Below, in pieces: positions 8,461 to 16,966 of a stretch of DNA of 64,000 nucleotides (within the stretch, counting starts at the first letter, position 1; every line of letters begins with the position of its first letter). Below the pieces are notes generated by a model, which had not been told where the DNA came from, made no database searches, and saw only the letters and a list, made by a program, of their open reading frames with translations. The DNA is from Paludibacteraceae bacterium (GTDB lineage: Bacteria; Bacteroidota; Bacteroidia; Bacteroidales; Paludibacteraceae): positions 1 through 64,000 of the forward strand of contig CAJOIZ010000001.1 of NCBI GenBank assembly GCA_905234835.1, given 5' to 3'. The translations under genes were made by a program, and so were the position numbers.

Positions 8461-9081
8461 TTATTTCTGCTCTAACAGTTGTTCCGCCTGCTGGGCGAAC
8501 GTGCCATTTTCACGGGCAATTTGCTTGAGCATCTTTTTTGCCTTGCGGTACTTGCCCTGTCCGAGAAGGCTGAGTGCGTGCAGCCACTGCTGCTCGTCAC
8601 GCTGTACTTTCAGAATCTGCTCCTCCTCTTCAGTGGCAGGTTTTGTACTATTAATAGTTTGGGTGAGGTCTTTGAGGACGCGGTCGGATTCACGGAACTG
8701 ACCGGCGAACATCAGTTGGTAGGCGTTCTGCAGTTCGCTGTCCACCTTGTTGTCTCCACGTGAGACAAAAATCTGTGTACCGTCGATTCCCTGGCGGAAT
8801 GCGGTCTCGGCCCAGTTGGTTCGGTTGATGTGGAGACCGATTACCAGTGCGCAGCATGCGGCTGCCGCAACGGAAATGAAAGCAATGGTTTTCTTTTTCA
8901 TAGTTGTTATAGTTTTAGAGTTGATTTGATGGTTAGATCTGTCCGCCGTGTTCCACCATAAGGGTCTTTTGCCCTCTTGAACGGTCTGTTCCTCTTCGCG
9001 CAGGGAGGTTTCCAATGCCTGCAGATCCTGCTTGATGAACTTGGCACCAACGGCTAATCGTATTTCATTTTCGGTTTTCAT
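8461..9081 (-). CDS. Probable anti-sigma factor, single membrane segment
   Basis: 206 residues: a cytoplasmic N-terminal part (1-60), one membrane helix (about 65-83, KKKTIAFISVAAAACCALVIG) and a helical periplasmic domain (about 95-206) with TPR-like pairs (AYQLMFAGQFRESDRVLKDL, LLGQGKYRKAKKMLKQIA). Its position directly downstream of an ECF sigma gene and its topology suggest anti-sigma activity. An oddity is that the DNA just before Met61 (start codon at 8901) reads like the AACTCTA/AAACTAT leader repeats seen before other genes here. The in-frame join between the first 60 residues and the membrane part may therefore be secondary. Confidence 0.6.
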   Translation of the reverse strand: MKTENEIRLAVGAKFIKQDLQALETSLREEEQTVQEGKRPLWWNTADRSNHQINSKTITTMKKKTIAFISVAAAACCALVIGLHINRTNWAETAFRQGIDGTQIFVSRGDNKVDSELQNAYQLMFAGQFRESDRVLKDLTQTINSTKPATEEEEQILKVQRDEQQWLHALSLLGQGKYRKAKKMLKQIARENGTFAQQAEQLLEQK

Positions 9082-9154
9082 TTTCCAGTCATTTCACCTC
9101 TTTATATCTCGAACAAAGGAAAGGTAACGGATTTTTTTCAAAAAAAGTGATTTT

Positions 9155-9709
9155 TTATTCCGATATCTTCTCAAAGACGGCTCTCAGTTTCTGCATACAT
9201 CTGTGTTTCTGCATTTTGGCGGCATCTACCGAAGGGAAGTCCATCGTTTTCGCAATGGTTTCCATACCCTTGTCCTCGTAGTAGAAAAGTCGCAGCATCG
9301 AGTTGCAGGGTTCGGTCATCCGCTGCAAGGCGCGAGCGATACGGTCCTCTCTTTCCGTATCATAGATATCCTCGTCAGGCATATCCTGCAGACCGGCATA
9401 CTGCACGCTGTCAATGGGGACATTGCGGTCGTTCTGACGACTGAGCGCCAGATGGCGGTAGATGCCGATGGAGATGACGTAAGTGGAGAGGCGGCAGGTA
9501 AGGCTGTCAGGGGTGAGCGCACCGCGCTGCACGTTTTTCCACGTCCCGATAACGGCTTCCTGCAACAGGTCCGCCGTCGTGTCGCGATCAAGCCGGTAGT
9601 GGTTCTCAAAGTACCGAAAGAATGGCTCGCGCAGTTCGCTGTAGAGCGAACGGATAGCGGCATTGCCGCCATCAGCAAGGGCTTCTATGTACTCTCTGTC
9701 AGTCATCAT
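9155..9709 (-). CDS. ECF-type RNA polymerase sigma factor
   Basis: 184 residues. Region 2 includes YFENHYRLDRDTTADLLQEAVIGTWKNV. Region 4 includes LQRMTEPCNSMLRLFYYEDKGMETIAKTMDFPSVDAAKMQKHRCMQKLR, the helix-turn-helix that reads the -35 element. The long upstream reading frame is not used: the start ATG at 9709 overlaps the TGA of the caspase gene (ATGATG), indicating translational coupling. It is followed 73 bases later by the probable anti-sigma gene. It is likely to control the caspase/SUMF/transglutaminase module, but no target promoter is evident. Confidence 0.87.
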   Translation of the reverse strand: MMTDREYIEALADGGNAAIRSLYSELREPFFRYFENHYRLDRDTTADLLQEAVIGTWKNVQRGALTPDSLTCRLSTYVISIGIYRHLALSRQNDRNVPIDSVQYAGLQDMPDEDIYDTEREDRIARALQRMTEPCNSMLRLFYYEDKGMETIAKTMDFPSVDAAKMQKHRCMQKLRAVFEKISE

Positions 9710-10578
9710 GGAAGGACTTTGCCTGTCAGCAGGTTTTCGGGGCCGTCCAGTTGCGGCACTTGGAGGAAAGGTATAAGTTTCTTGACCGTTGCACGTACCT
9801 GTTCCAGCAGTCCGACAGCAGTATAGGCGGACAAAGGCTCTGGCAGATGGCACAGCGACCAGGTCAGCGATCCGTTGCCGCGATACTCGTAGTTGGTCTG
9901 TGTGGAGAGGCACGCGCTGAAGAAGATCCAGTCCTCCGTATTGGCGCAATCAACTGCCACTTCGACGGAAGGCGGCACGATGAAATAGTCGGACGAACCG
10001 CGTTCGATCCACATATCTTCGGATATGGTATCGCCATGCGCCCGCGTCCCGCCGCTGCTATGGCACGCGTCCGCCACCACCACAATCACACCCTCTTTGC
10101 CCACCTTGCGGCGCAAACGGGTCAGGTAGGTGTTGAGTTCGTCGTCTATGAGATGGTTCTGCCCCCAATAGACATTCTCCTCATATATCTTGGCGGCATC
10201 GTAGGGAATCCACGCCTCATCCCAGCCTTGGTCCGGACCTTTCTCGTCGCCGTTGAGGTCAGTGATGCGCTGCCCGTGACCGGAGAAATGGATATAGATG
10301 ACATCGCCCTTCGCAGCATCGCGGGTCAGAAGATGGAACGTACGCAAGATATTGGTCTTGGTCGCCTGCTCATTGACGAGTGTCAAGATGTTCTTTCGAT
10401 CAAATCCGTTGCGCAGGAGCATATCGGTGACGAGCGGCACATCCTTGTCGCCGTTGATCTTGTGCCATCCGCCCGAAGCTGGATAGTCGCCTATGCCTAT
10501 CACCATCGCACGCGGGGTAGCGCAAACGGACAGGACAGAGAGAACAAAAAAGGTCAGAAAAAGGGCGACACGGCTCAT
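9706..10578 (-). CDS. Exported caspase/metacaspase-like protease
   Basis: 290 residues with an N-terminal signal or anchor (MSRVALFLTFFVLSVLSVCA). The catalytic His101 is in HFSGHGQ and Cys172 in VADACHSSGGTR, the latter closer to metacaspase-type sequences than in the second caspase of this locus. VIGIGDYP and DEAWIPYD are conserved structural motifs, and a DLNGDEKGPDQGWDE stretch (about 107-121) is acidic and could bind calcium, as in metacaspases. Its stop codon overlaps the sigma factor start, so a protease and a sigma factor are made from coupled frames. This is suggestive of regulated proteolysis of the anti-sigma factor, but that is inference. Confidence 0.87.
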   Translation of the reverse strand: MSRVALFLTFFVLSVLSVCATPRAMVIGIGDYPASGGWHKINGDKDVPLVTDMLLRNGFDRKNILTLVNEQATKTNILRTFHLLTRDAAKGDVIYIHFSGHGQRITDLNGDEKGPDQGWDEAWIPYDAAKIYEENVYWGQNHLIDDELNTYLTRLRRKVGKEGVIVVVADACHSSGGTRAHGDTISEDMWIERGSSDYFIVPPSVEVAVDCANTEDWIFFSACLSTQTNYEYRGNGSLTWSLCHLPEPLSAYTAVGLLEQVRATVKKLIPFLQVPQLDGPENLLTGKVLP

Positions 10579-10595
10579 AGCTTTTTTACGGGTTT

Positions 10596-11828
10596 CTATG
10601 GTTGGTCGTTATAGTATGTCTTGAGGCTGTCGCAGACACCCAACGGGTTTTTGAGTAAATGGGAGGCAGAGAAGAAAACCTGTCCCCGTATCTGCGGTAT
10701 CTGTTCGTGGAGGCGTAACTGGCGGCATATCTCGTTAGGTTTTGCCCACGTCGTCTTGCATTTCTTCTTCCACTCGTCGGCGGAGACCTGTCTGCGGTCC
10801 ACTAACTGGTAGGGAGCCATACCTATATATAGTTTCGTATTAAAACAGTTCTCCGCCCACCAGTAAGCCAGTTTCTTGTGGTCAGCAGCGCTACTTCCGA
10901 TAGCCCAATAAAGCTGGGGAACCACATAGTCAATCCACCCTTCCTCCATCCACAGGCGGACATCTGCATAGAGCTCGTCGTAGTTCTGCAGACCCCGTGT
11001 GTCGCTGCCACGGGGGTCAGACGAGAGGTTGCGCCAGATGCCAAAAGGCGAGATACCGAACTGCACATCGGGCTTGATGCTCTTGATAAGATCGTGCAAC
11101 TCGCAGATGATGAGGTTGGTGTTGTTGCGCCGCCAGTCCTCTATGTTATCAAAACCACGTGGGTTGGCACGAAAGCACTTGGCATCGGGCAGAGCGGTCT
11201 TGTGGTCGGGATAGGGGTAGAAATAGTCGTCCATGTGCACGCCCTGAATGTCATAGGCTGTAATCAGCTCCTTGACGATGTTCTTCAGCCACTCGCGTGT
11301 CTCGTCTAATCCCGGTTCGAAGTACCACTGACCGTTGTATTTCCAGAACATCTCCCTGTGCCGGTAGAATATATGGTTAGGATCCAGTTCGCTGATGGGT
11401 GTGCGTGCCAGATTGACGCGGTATGGGTTGATCCACACGTGTACGTCAAGGTTGCGCTTGTGCGCCTCGTCAATAACGAATTGCAGCGGGTCGTAGGGGA
11501 TGTCGTTGTTCTGTCCCTGCTTGCCTGTGAGCCAGTGGCTCCACGGCTCGTAGGACGAGGGATAGAGCGCGTCGGCGGTGGGACGCACCTGGAAGATGAT
11601 GGTGTTGAAGTGCAGCGCGGCTATCTTGTCGAGCAACTCGCGCATCTGCCGCTGCTGCAACAGAGTGTTGCCTATCGCCTCGCCCGTAGGCCAGTCGATA
11701 TTGGCGACCGTGGAGATCCACACGGCGCGGAAAGGGCGTTCGTCCCGCGCCTGTCTGTTTTGCGCCCGGGCGGGCAGGAACAGCAGGAGCAGCAGAAAGA
11801 GGACGGTTGTATGCTTCGGCGTTTTCAT
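10596..11828 (-). CDS. DigH/GHL10-type glycosidase
   Basis: 410 residues with a signal peptide (hydrophobic to about residue 22, ARAQ). The catalytic (beta/alpha)8 domain starts at RAVWISTVANIDWP and includes FNTIIFQVRPTADALYPS, DVHVWINPYRVN, IQGVHMDDYFYPYP, FGISPFGIWRN and IDYVVPQLYW. This matches the GHL10 (DUF187) family, whose E. coli member DigH cleaves denuded peptidoglycan glycan strands. The Asp pair in HMDDYF is the likely catalytic region. The ATG shares one base with the TGA of pheS. The start is fixed by that junction and by the signal peptide. Confidence 0.85.
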   Translation of the reverse strand: MKTPKHTTVLFLLLLLFLPARAQNRQARDERPFRAVWISTVANIDWPTGEAIGNTLLQQRQMRELLDKIAALHFNTIIFQVRPTADALYPSSYEPWSHWLTGKQGQNNDIPYDPLQFVIDEAHKRNLDVHVWINPYRVNLARTPISELDPNHIFYRHREMFWKYNGQWYFEPGLDETREWLKNIVKELITAYDIQGVHMDDYFYPYPDHKTALPDAKCFRANPRGFDNIEDWRRNNTNLIICELHDLIKSIKPDVQFGISPFGIWRNLSSDPRGSDTRGLQNYDELYADVRLWMEEGWIDYVVPQLYWAIGSSAADHKKLAYWWAENCFNTKLYIGMAPYQLVDRRQVSADEWKKKCKTTWAKPNEICRQLRLHEQIPQIRGQVFFSASHLLKNPLGVCDSLKTYYNDQP

Positions 11829-12895
11829 CAGCAGCTGACAAACTGGTTGAGGAATCGGATGTCGTTTTCGGAGAAGAGACGGAGGTCTTTGACACGGTAC
11901 TTGAGATTGGTGATGCGCTCGATGCCGAGACCGAAGGCGTAACCGCTGAACTCCTTGCTGTCAATGCCACAGGCCTCAAGCACGTTGGGATCCACCATAC
12001 CGCAGCCGAGAATCTCGACCCAGCCGGTCTGTTTGCAGAAGCCGCAGCCCTTGCCGCCACAGATGTGGCACGAGATGTCCATCTCAGCACTCGGCTCAGT
12101 AAAGGGGAAATACGAAGGGCGAAGGCGTATCTGCGTCTTGTCACCGAACATCTCTTTGGCGAAGTAGAGGAGTGTCTGCCTCAGGTCAGCGTAACTGACT
12201 TTGCGGGCTATGTAGAGTCCCTCCACCTGGTGGAAGAAGCAGTGTGCGCGCGCGGAGATGGCCTCGTTGCGATAGACACGTCCCGGACAGAGCACGCGGA
12301 TGCTGTCCTGCTGTCCGTTGCGCAGCCACTCCGCCGCCTCAAGCATGACACGTGTCTGCACACTGCTGGTGTGCGTGCGGAGTAGCACATCCGTCGGACG
12401 CTGTTCGCCTTCCTCCTTCTCGACGAAGAAGGTGTCCTGCATGTCGCGTGCGGGGTGTTCAGGCGCGAAATTGAGCAGTCCAAACACGTGGCGGTCGTCC
12501 TCGATCTCCGGCCCGTCCGCCACGGTGAAACCGATACGGGAGAAAATATCAATAATCTGTTCGCGCACAAGCGAGAGGGGATGGCGCGTGCCGAGGGCGA
12601 TGGGGTCGGGAGTGCGCGTCAGGTCTTCGCGCACCTCGGCTTTCGCCACAGTCTGCTCAACGGTCTGACGCAATTGCGCCATACGCTCTTCGGCGGTCTG
12701 GCGAAGACGGTTCATCGCCTGGCCAAACTGCGCCTTCTGTTCCTTGCTCAGTGCGCGGAACTCATCAAAGAGTCCGCTCACCTCGCCTTTCTTCGACAGG
12801 TACTTGATACGCAGTGCCTCCACTTCCTCGGCGGAGGAAGCCTGCATCTGCTGTACACGGGTCTGGAGTTCTTCTATACGTTCTTGGAGAGACAT
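11828..12895 (-). CDS. pheS: Phenylalanyl-tRNA synthetase alpha subunit
   Basis: 355 residues, normal length for bacterial PheS. The N-terminal coiled coil (1-85) is followed by the class II core: HPLSLVREQIIDIF, RDMQDTFFV (tRNA/Phe site), LLRTHTSSVQ (motif 2 region), FHQVEGLYI, LRPSYFPFTEPSAEMD and GFAFGLGIERI-type motif 3 (YAFGLGIERITNLKY). A Cys cluster (CHICGGKGCGFCKQTGW, about 271-287) forms the short zinc-ribbon-like insert seen in some lineages. The beta subunit gene pheT is not in the window, so the two subunits are encoded separately here. Confidence 0.97.
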   Translation of the reverse strand: MSLQERIEELQTRVQQMQASSAEEVEALRIKYLSKKGEVSGLFDEFRALSKEQKAQFGQAMNRLRQTAEERMAQLRQTVEQTVAKAEVREDLTRTPDPIALGTRHPLSLVREQIIDIFSRIGFTVADGPEIEDDRHVFGLLNFAPEHPARDMQDTFFVEKEEGEQRPTDVLLRTHTSSVQTRVMLEAAEWLRNGQQDSIRVLCPGRVYRNEAISARAHCFFHQVEGLYIARKVSYADLRQTLLYFAKEMFGDKTQIRLRPSYFPFTEPSAEMDISCHICGGKGCGFCKQTGWVEILGCGMVDPNVLEACGIDSKEFSGYAFGLGIERITNLKYRVKDLRLFSENDIRFLNQFVSC

Positions 12896-12936
12896 TTTCA
12901 GTATAAAGTTTTGAGTTGAAAGTTAAGAGTTTATGT

Positions 12937-14769
12937 TTAGAATCCGAAGGAGAAGCCGACCATGGCGGTCAGGTTCTTTCCTTGCAGGTAAACGGGCGCG
13001 AAAGCATTAAGGTTGCCCTGCGCTGTACGCAGTACCTCGCCTATCTCCTTGTTGGTTACGGGTTTGTTGTTCACCGTCTTGCCGGGAATGGTATATTCGT
13101 CGGTATTGTCATACCCTTTGGCGTTGTTGTAGGTCAGCTCGGCACGCAGGTACATATTGGGATGAACCTCGTATGCCAGTCTGGCGGCGAACTCCGTGTT
13201 GCGGAAGATCTTCTTGTCAAAAGGTTTCTGCTCGAGAGCCGTACCAATGCCCTTACGCAGGTAGCGGTACTGGTTAAAGCGGATGTCGTCAGTGAAAGAG
13301 AGGGCAATCCACATCCCGCGTATGGGGCGGTAAGACAGCTCGATGCTCGTACTCTGCGCGTTGTCACCCATATAGTGTCCCATCAAGTAGGAATTGGAGG
13401 TGTACTCAAGGGCGTCAATGGAGTTGGTGTAGCAGGCTATGTACGAGCGCATGAACTCGCCTTTGAGCGACAGGCCTTTCAACGGCCATCCGCTCCAGTC
13501 GAAGCCTACAAGGTAGGATATGGGGTTGTTGACGGGATTGGAGGCTTTGAAACGCTCCCACTTGACCTCGTCGGCATAGAGCGAGGTGTAGAGTTTGAGG
13601 TGGTCCACTGGCCGCACGGTGATGGTGCCGAAAACCTGCGAGTTCTGGTTTTGAGTACCCGTTCCCTTGGTCATCAGGTGGTCGAGCGACTTGAAGAAGG
13701 CGATGGGGATGAAATAGGCCGCCTGCGGGTTGTTCTCGGCATAGACAATCGAGTTACCGAAGGAGAAATGCACCCACTTGCAGGGCATGAAGGTGAACAT
13801 ATTCGCAGCCATATACTTACCCTGCGGACGGTAAGCGGTGTCCGTCACCATCGTGCCGTTCTTGTCAAGGACGTTCTCCACGTAATAGTCGTTGGGGTTG
13901 AGGACGTTCGACACGAGCCACGAATGGAAGTAGTCGAACTGGAACCACCACACGGGGGTCAGTTGCAAGCTGAGCTGCGGCACAGCGGGATTGCGTCCGC
14001 TCAGTATGTTAGATGCGTGCCAGGCGTCACCCCAGCGCACGTTCTCGCGGCTCAGGCTGATGCTGCCCCACCACGCGTAGAGGCTCAGACCGCCCTTGGA
14101 GTCGGAGAAGTCGCCTCCGTAGTTCGCCTCCTTGTACTCCACCCCGCTGAGGTTGTTGAGGAAACCCGGACGGGTGATCTGCGCGCCGTTACGCTTGTCA
14201 GCAGCCGTGGGGAAGTACTTGTCGCTCAAGCCGATGCTGCCATTGTAGGACACGTCGCGGAGCGACCCCCAAATACTGACGTGATGCGCGATGTCCATAT
14301 TCAGTTCCGCACCCCACCATCGCTTGATGATCGCGCCTTTCTTGGAGGCGTAAATATCCATGCCGAGGATGGGACGCAGTTGCATCTTGAACACCTTGTT
14401 GCGCGTCATATAGGAGAACTGCGGGTCGGCAAGCGAGAGGTTGAACGTGTTATGGTCGGTCCACTGGACGAAATTGTCGGGCATCGTGTCACGTTCGAGG
14501 GCGAACTTGTTGAGGTAGAAGTCAAGGTCCGCTTTCTGACGGTTGTTAAGGAACTGGTCACGGTCCTGCGCCGCCACCAGCATCTCTGACACCTGACGGC
14601 GGGTGTAGGGGCGCGTTGCCTCGTTCAGTTCGATGATGCCGTCCGTGGCGAGCTCGTCAAGGAAGTCGTAGAGACGGATGTCGGTCAGAGGAACAGGAAT
14701 AGCCTGCGCCGACAGACCCGCTGACAGGCACAGGAGCAAAAGCAAGGGGAGAAACCTGAACTTATTCAT
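12937..14769 (-). CDS. Outer-membrane barrel protein, capsule assembly Wzi-like
   Basis: 610 residues with a signal peptide (MNKFRFLPLLLLLCLSAGLSAQA). After a short N-terminal helical part (PLTDIRLYDFLDELATDGIIELN) the protein is a long run of aromatic-rich beta strands ending in a terminal strand MVGFSFGF, as expected for an outer-membrane beta-barrel. The N-terminal LYDFLDELA segment and overall length fit the Caps_assemb_Wzi family, whose E. coli member anchors capsule at the surface. A role in surface polysaccharide attachment is plausible given the polysaccharide locus later in the window, but the two are 23 kb apart. Confidence 0.75.
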   Translation of the reverse strand: MNKFRFLPLLLLLCLSAGLSAQAIPVPLTDIRLYDFLDELATDGIIELNEATRPYTRRQVSEMLVAAQDRDQFLNNRQKADLDFYLNKFALERDTMPDNFVQWTDHNTFNLSLADPQFSYMTRNKVFKMQLRPILGMDIYASKKGAIIKRWWGAELNMDIAHHVSIWGSLRDVSYNGSIGLSDKYFPTAADKRNGAQITRPGFLNNLSGVEYKEANYGGDFSDSKGGLSLYAWWGSISLSRENVRWGDAWHASNILSGRNPAVPQLSLQLTPVWWFQFDYFHSWLVSNVLNPNDYYVENVLDKNGTMVTDTAYRPQGKYMAANMFTFMPCKWVHFSFGNSIVYAENNPQAAYFIPIAFFKSLDHLMTKGTGTQNQNSQVFGTITVRPVDHLKLYTSLYADEVKWERFKASNPVNNPISYLVGFDWSGWPLKGLSLKGEFMRSYIACYTNSIDALEYTSNSYLMGHYMGDNAQSTSIELSYRPIRGMWIALSFTDDIRFNQYRYLRKGIGTALEQKPFDKKIFRNTEFAARLAYEVHPNMYLRAELTYNNAKGYDNTDEYTIPGKTVNNKPVTNKEIGEVLRTAQGNLNAFAPVYLQGKNLTAMVGFSFGF

Positions 14770-14781
14770 AGGAAAGCGGTT

Positions 14782-15378
14782 TTATTTGCGGCGGGCGTTC
14801 ATACCGTCCACAATCTCATCGGTGATGTCGTAGATATCAGCCGCCATCAGGATATTGTCCTTGGCGTTGTTGCTCAGGATGATCTGGTAGCGTCCGTCGG
14901 CGTTGAAGTCCTTGAGGAAAGCCTGCAGCGAATCAGCTAACTGGATATTCAGTTTCTGGTTCTCCATCATAATGTCCTGTGCCAGTTTGTTCTCGAGGTC
15001 CTCGAGGTCCTGCTGTTTTTTCTGCAGCCGTTGGTACTCGCTCTGCGCACGCTCTGCGCTCAGGAACGCGTTGTTCTCGTACTTCTTCTGGAAGTCCGCC
15101 ATCTCGTTCTGCAGGGTACGCAGGTTCTGGTTGAGTTTGAGGCGAGCATCCTCCTGCTTGCTCATCAGTTTCTCTTGCGCCTCCTGCGCGAAAGTGTAAT
15201 GAGTCAGGAAACTGTCCACATTAAGGTATGCGACGGGCATACGGTTCTCGTCGCTGACGGGGATGACGGCTGTTTCGCCGGCTGCGGGACGGTTCGCACG
15301 GAAGGCGAACACCAAGATGCACAACACCACGATGGCGATGGCAAACACCGCATTGAGAATGGTTTGGGTCTTATTCAT
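14782..15378 (-). CDS. OmpH/Skp-family periplasmic chaperone
   Basis: 198 residues with one N-terminal membrane segment (about 8-26), a beta strand (PVAYLNVDSFL), a long charged coiled coil (about 65-150, QEAQEKLMSKQEDARLKL and following), and a C-terminal beta part (YQIILSNNAKDNILMAADIYDITDEIVDGMN). This is the Skp/OmpH layout of a tentacle-like chaperone for outer-membrane proteins. It sits 12 bases upstream of an outer-membrane barrel gene, a fitting client. The N-terminus looks like an uncleaved anchor, as in many Bacteroidetes homologues. Confidence 0.85.
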   Translation of the reverse strand: MNKTQTILNAVFAIAIVVLCILVFAFRANRPAAGETAVIPVSDENRMPVAYLNVDSFLTHYTFAQEAQEKLMSKQEDARLKLNQNLRTLQNEMADFQKKYENNAFLSAERAQSEYQRLQKKQQDLEDLENKLAQDIMMENQKLNIQLADSLQAFLKDFNADGRYQIILSNNAKDNILMAADIYDITDEIVDGMNARRK

Positions 15379-15400
15379 AGTTGTATTTTAATTTGGATTT

Positions 15401-15613
15401 TCACAGTTCATTGACATTCAGTTTCTTCTTTGCTTTCTGCCTTTCCTTCAGGTCTTCTGCCTGTATGCAGCCTATGCCTCGTTCGCGCATCGCAGGGCTT
15501 TGCGACAGGTGCTGCGACGAGAACCGTCCGTTCTTCTTCAATATCACACGGGCACACAGCAGAACCACCGCCGCAGCCACCAGGGCAAAAACAACTAAAA
15601 AAGAGGTTCGCAT
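15401..15613 (-). CDS. Small conserved Bacteroidales membrane protein
   Basis: 70 residues: one membrane helix (MRTSFLVVFALVAAAVVLLCARVI) followed by a short basic tail with FSSQHLSQSPAMRERGIGCIQAEDLKERQK. The tail pattern (His, then MRERGIGC, then D..ER) recurs in small Bacteroidales membrane proteins of unknown function as I remember them. The start at 15613 is chosen over longer in-frame options because it gives the membrane helix directly and lies just downstream of the promoter at 15636-15668. It is the first gene of the minus-strand envelope run. Confidence 0.7.
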   Translation of the reverse strand: MRTSFLVVFALVAAAVVLLCARVILKKNGRFSSQHLSQSPAMRERGIGCIQAEDLKERQKAKKKLNVNEL

Positions 15614-15635
15614 AAGCACATAAACATCAAGCCCG

Positions 15636-15668
15636 CAAAGATACACACTTTTCTCCGTATTGCCGCAA
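15636..15668 (-). promoter_or_regulatory. Promoter for the minus-strand envelope run
   Basis: On the minus strand TATCTTTG (15643-15636) is a perfect -7 element, with TTG about 22 bases upstream (15668-15666). Transcription would start near 15629, giving a leader of about 16 bases to the ATG at 15613. It is divergent from, and close to, the queF promoter. Confidence 0.7.
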
Positions 15669-15682
15669 GAAAAAGCACTTAT

Positions 15683-15713
15683 TTTGCATTTTGTGTTTTT
15701 TATTGTACTTTTG
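15683..15713 (+). promoter_or_regulatory. Promoter for the queuosine operon
   Basis: TTTG (15683-15686), a 19-base spacer, then TACTTTTG (15706-15713): a textbook Bacteroidetes promoter. Predicted start near 15720, with a leader of about 25 bases to queF. This fixes the queF start at 15745 instead of the upstream in-frame ATG, which would lie inside the promoter. Confidence 0.85.
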
Positions 15714-15744
15714 CGGCGCAAAACTCTTATCTGACACACACATT

Positions 15745-16218
15745 ATGCGCAGCGAAAACGAACTGGAAGGCATCACCCTTCTGGGCAATCAGAAAACGGT
15801 TTACGGCAGCGGTTATGACCCGTCGCTCTTGGAAACGTTCATCAACAAGCATCCTGACAACGAATATGTTGTCACTCTGGACTGTCCCGAGTTCACCTCC
15901 CTGTGCCCTAAGACGGGGCAGCCGGATTTCGGACGGATTGTGATTACCTACATCCCGCGCGAAAGGATGGTGGAGTCCAAGTCGCTCAAGCTGTACCTGT
16001 TCTCGTTCCGCAACCACGGCGATTTCCATGAGGACTGCGTGAACATCATTATGAAGGACCTGGTCAAACTGATGGATCCCCGCTACATCGAGGTGACGGG
16101 CATCTTCAATCCACGCGGCGGCATCCGCATCCTGCCTTTCGCCTCCTATGCCGACGACGAGCACCAGTCTCTCCGTCACCAGCGTCTCCTCGCCCAACTG
16201 TCCCATACGCCCTCATAA
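15745..16218 (+). CDS. queF: NADPH-dependent preQ0 reductase QueF
   Basis: 157 residues, the short unimodular QueF form. It shows [21 protein letters not shown] (about 43-63), in which the [12 protein letters not shown]ys forms the thioimide with preQ0, then the nearby [24 protein letters not shown] (about 78-101) with the QueF motif and catalytic residues. The enzyme reduces the nitrile of preQ0 to preQ1 in queuosine synthesis. It is the first gene of queF-queC-queD-queE and begins about 25 bases after a strong promoter. The queF-queC gap of 59 bases consists of heptamer repeats. Confidence 0.95.
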   Translation: MRSENELEGITLLGNQKTVYGSGYDPSLLETFINKHPDNEYVVTLDCPEFTSLCPKTGQPDFGRIVITYIPRERMVESKSLKLYLFSFRNHGDFHEDCVNIIMKDLVKLMDPRYIEVTGIFNPRGGIRILPFASYADDEHQSLRHQRLLAQLSHTPS

Positions 16219-16277
16219 ACTATCAACTCTCAACTAAACAACTTCTTTCAACTCTCAACTCTCAACTATCAACTACC
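16219..16277 (+). repeat. Heptamer repeat leader between queF and queC
   Basis: The gap is made almost wholly of CAACTCT/CAACTAT-type 7-bp units (for example TCAACTCTCAACTCTCAAC). The same heptamers recur at 23164-23212, 29270-29375 and 29715-29910. Confidence 0.8.
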
Positions 16278-16931
16278 ATGCGGGACTGTCTCTTAGTTCT
16301 TTCCGGCGGCTTGGACTCGACCACGATGCTCTATGAATACAAGGAGCGTATTGCCCTATGCGTGTCGTTCCACTACGGCAGCAACCACAACGACCGCGAA
16401 CTGCACTTTGCTGCGCTGCATTGCGAGCGGCTGCACATCCCCCATCGGATTGTCCGCCTGCCTTTCATCAAAGACTTGTTCCGCTCATCGCTGCTGGCGG
16501 GTGACGACGCCGTCCCCGAGGGCAACTACGACGAGCAGAACATGCGCTCAACGGTGGTACCCTTCCGCAACGGCATCATGCTCAGCATAGCGGCGGGCCT
16601 GGCGGAGAACGAGGGGCTGCAGTACATCATGCTCGCCAACCACGCGGGCGACCACAGCATCTACCCCGACTGCCGTCCCGCTTTCGTCGAGGCGATGGAC
16701 CGGGCGGTAGAGGCGGGCACCTACAACGGCGTGAGGCTGCTGACCCCATACACGATGCTGACCAAGACGGACATAGCCCGCAAAGGCATACTGCTGGGCA
16801 TTGACTACAGCGAGACGTGGAGTTGCTACCGTGGCGGAGAGCACCACTGCGGCAAATGCGGCACATGTAGGGAACGCATTGAAGCGCTGCAACAGGCAGG
16901 TATCGAGGACAAGACAATCTACCAACTCTGA
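16278..16931 (+). CDS. queC: 7-cyano-7-deazaguanine synthase QueC
   Basis: 217 residues. The N-terminal PP-loop LVLSGGLDSTTMLYEY (about 6-21) binds ATP. SFHYGSNHNDRE (about 31-42) and PFRNGIMLSIAAGLAENEG (about 95-113) are QueC-typical. The C-terminal CYRGGEHHCGKCGTCRERIEAL has the four Cys that bind zinc. The enzyme converts 7-carboxy-7-deazaguanine to preQ0 using ATP and ammonia. It lies between queF and queD, which supply the next and earlier steps. Confidence 0.96.
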   Translation: MRDCLLVLSGGLDSTTMLYEYKERIALCVSFHYGSNHNDRELHFAALHCERLHIPHRIVRLPFIKDLFRSSLLAGDDAVPEGNYDEQNMRSTVVPFRNGIMLSIAAGLAENEGLQYIMLANHAGDHSIYPDCRPAFVEAMDRAVEAGTYNGVRLLTPYTMLTKTDIARKGILLGIDYSETWSCYRGGEHHCGKCGTCRERIEALQQAGIEDKTIYQL

Positions 16932-16966
16932 CACAACCAAACCATAAAACCATCAACCCATCCACC

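Noticed and set aside
9710..9949. 80-residue N-terminal extension of the sigma factor
   Set aside because: It lies wholly inside the caspase gene in another frame; the ATG at 9709 overlapping the caspase stop gives a normal ECF length.
15614..15744. Upstream extensions of the small membrane protein (to 15739) and of queF (from 15691)
   Set aside because: Both would cross or lie within the divergent promoters; the chosen starts give standard protein N-termini.
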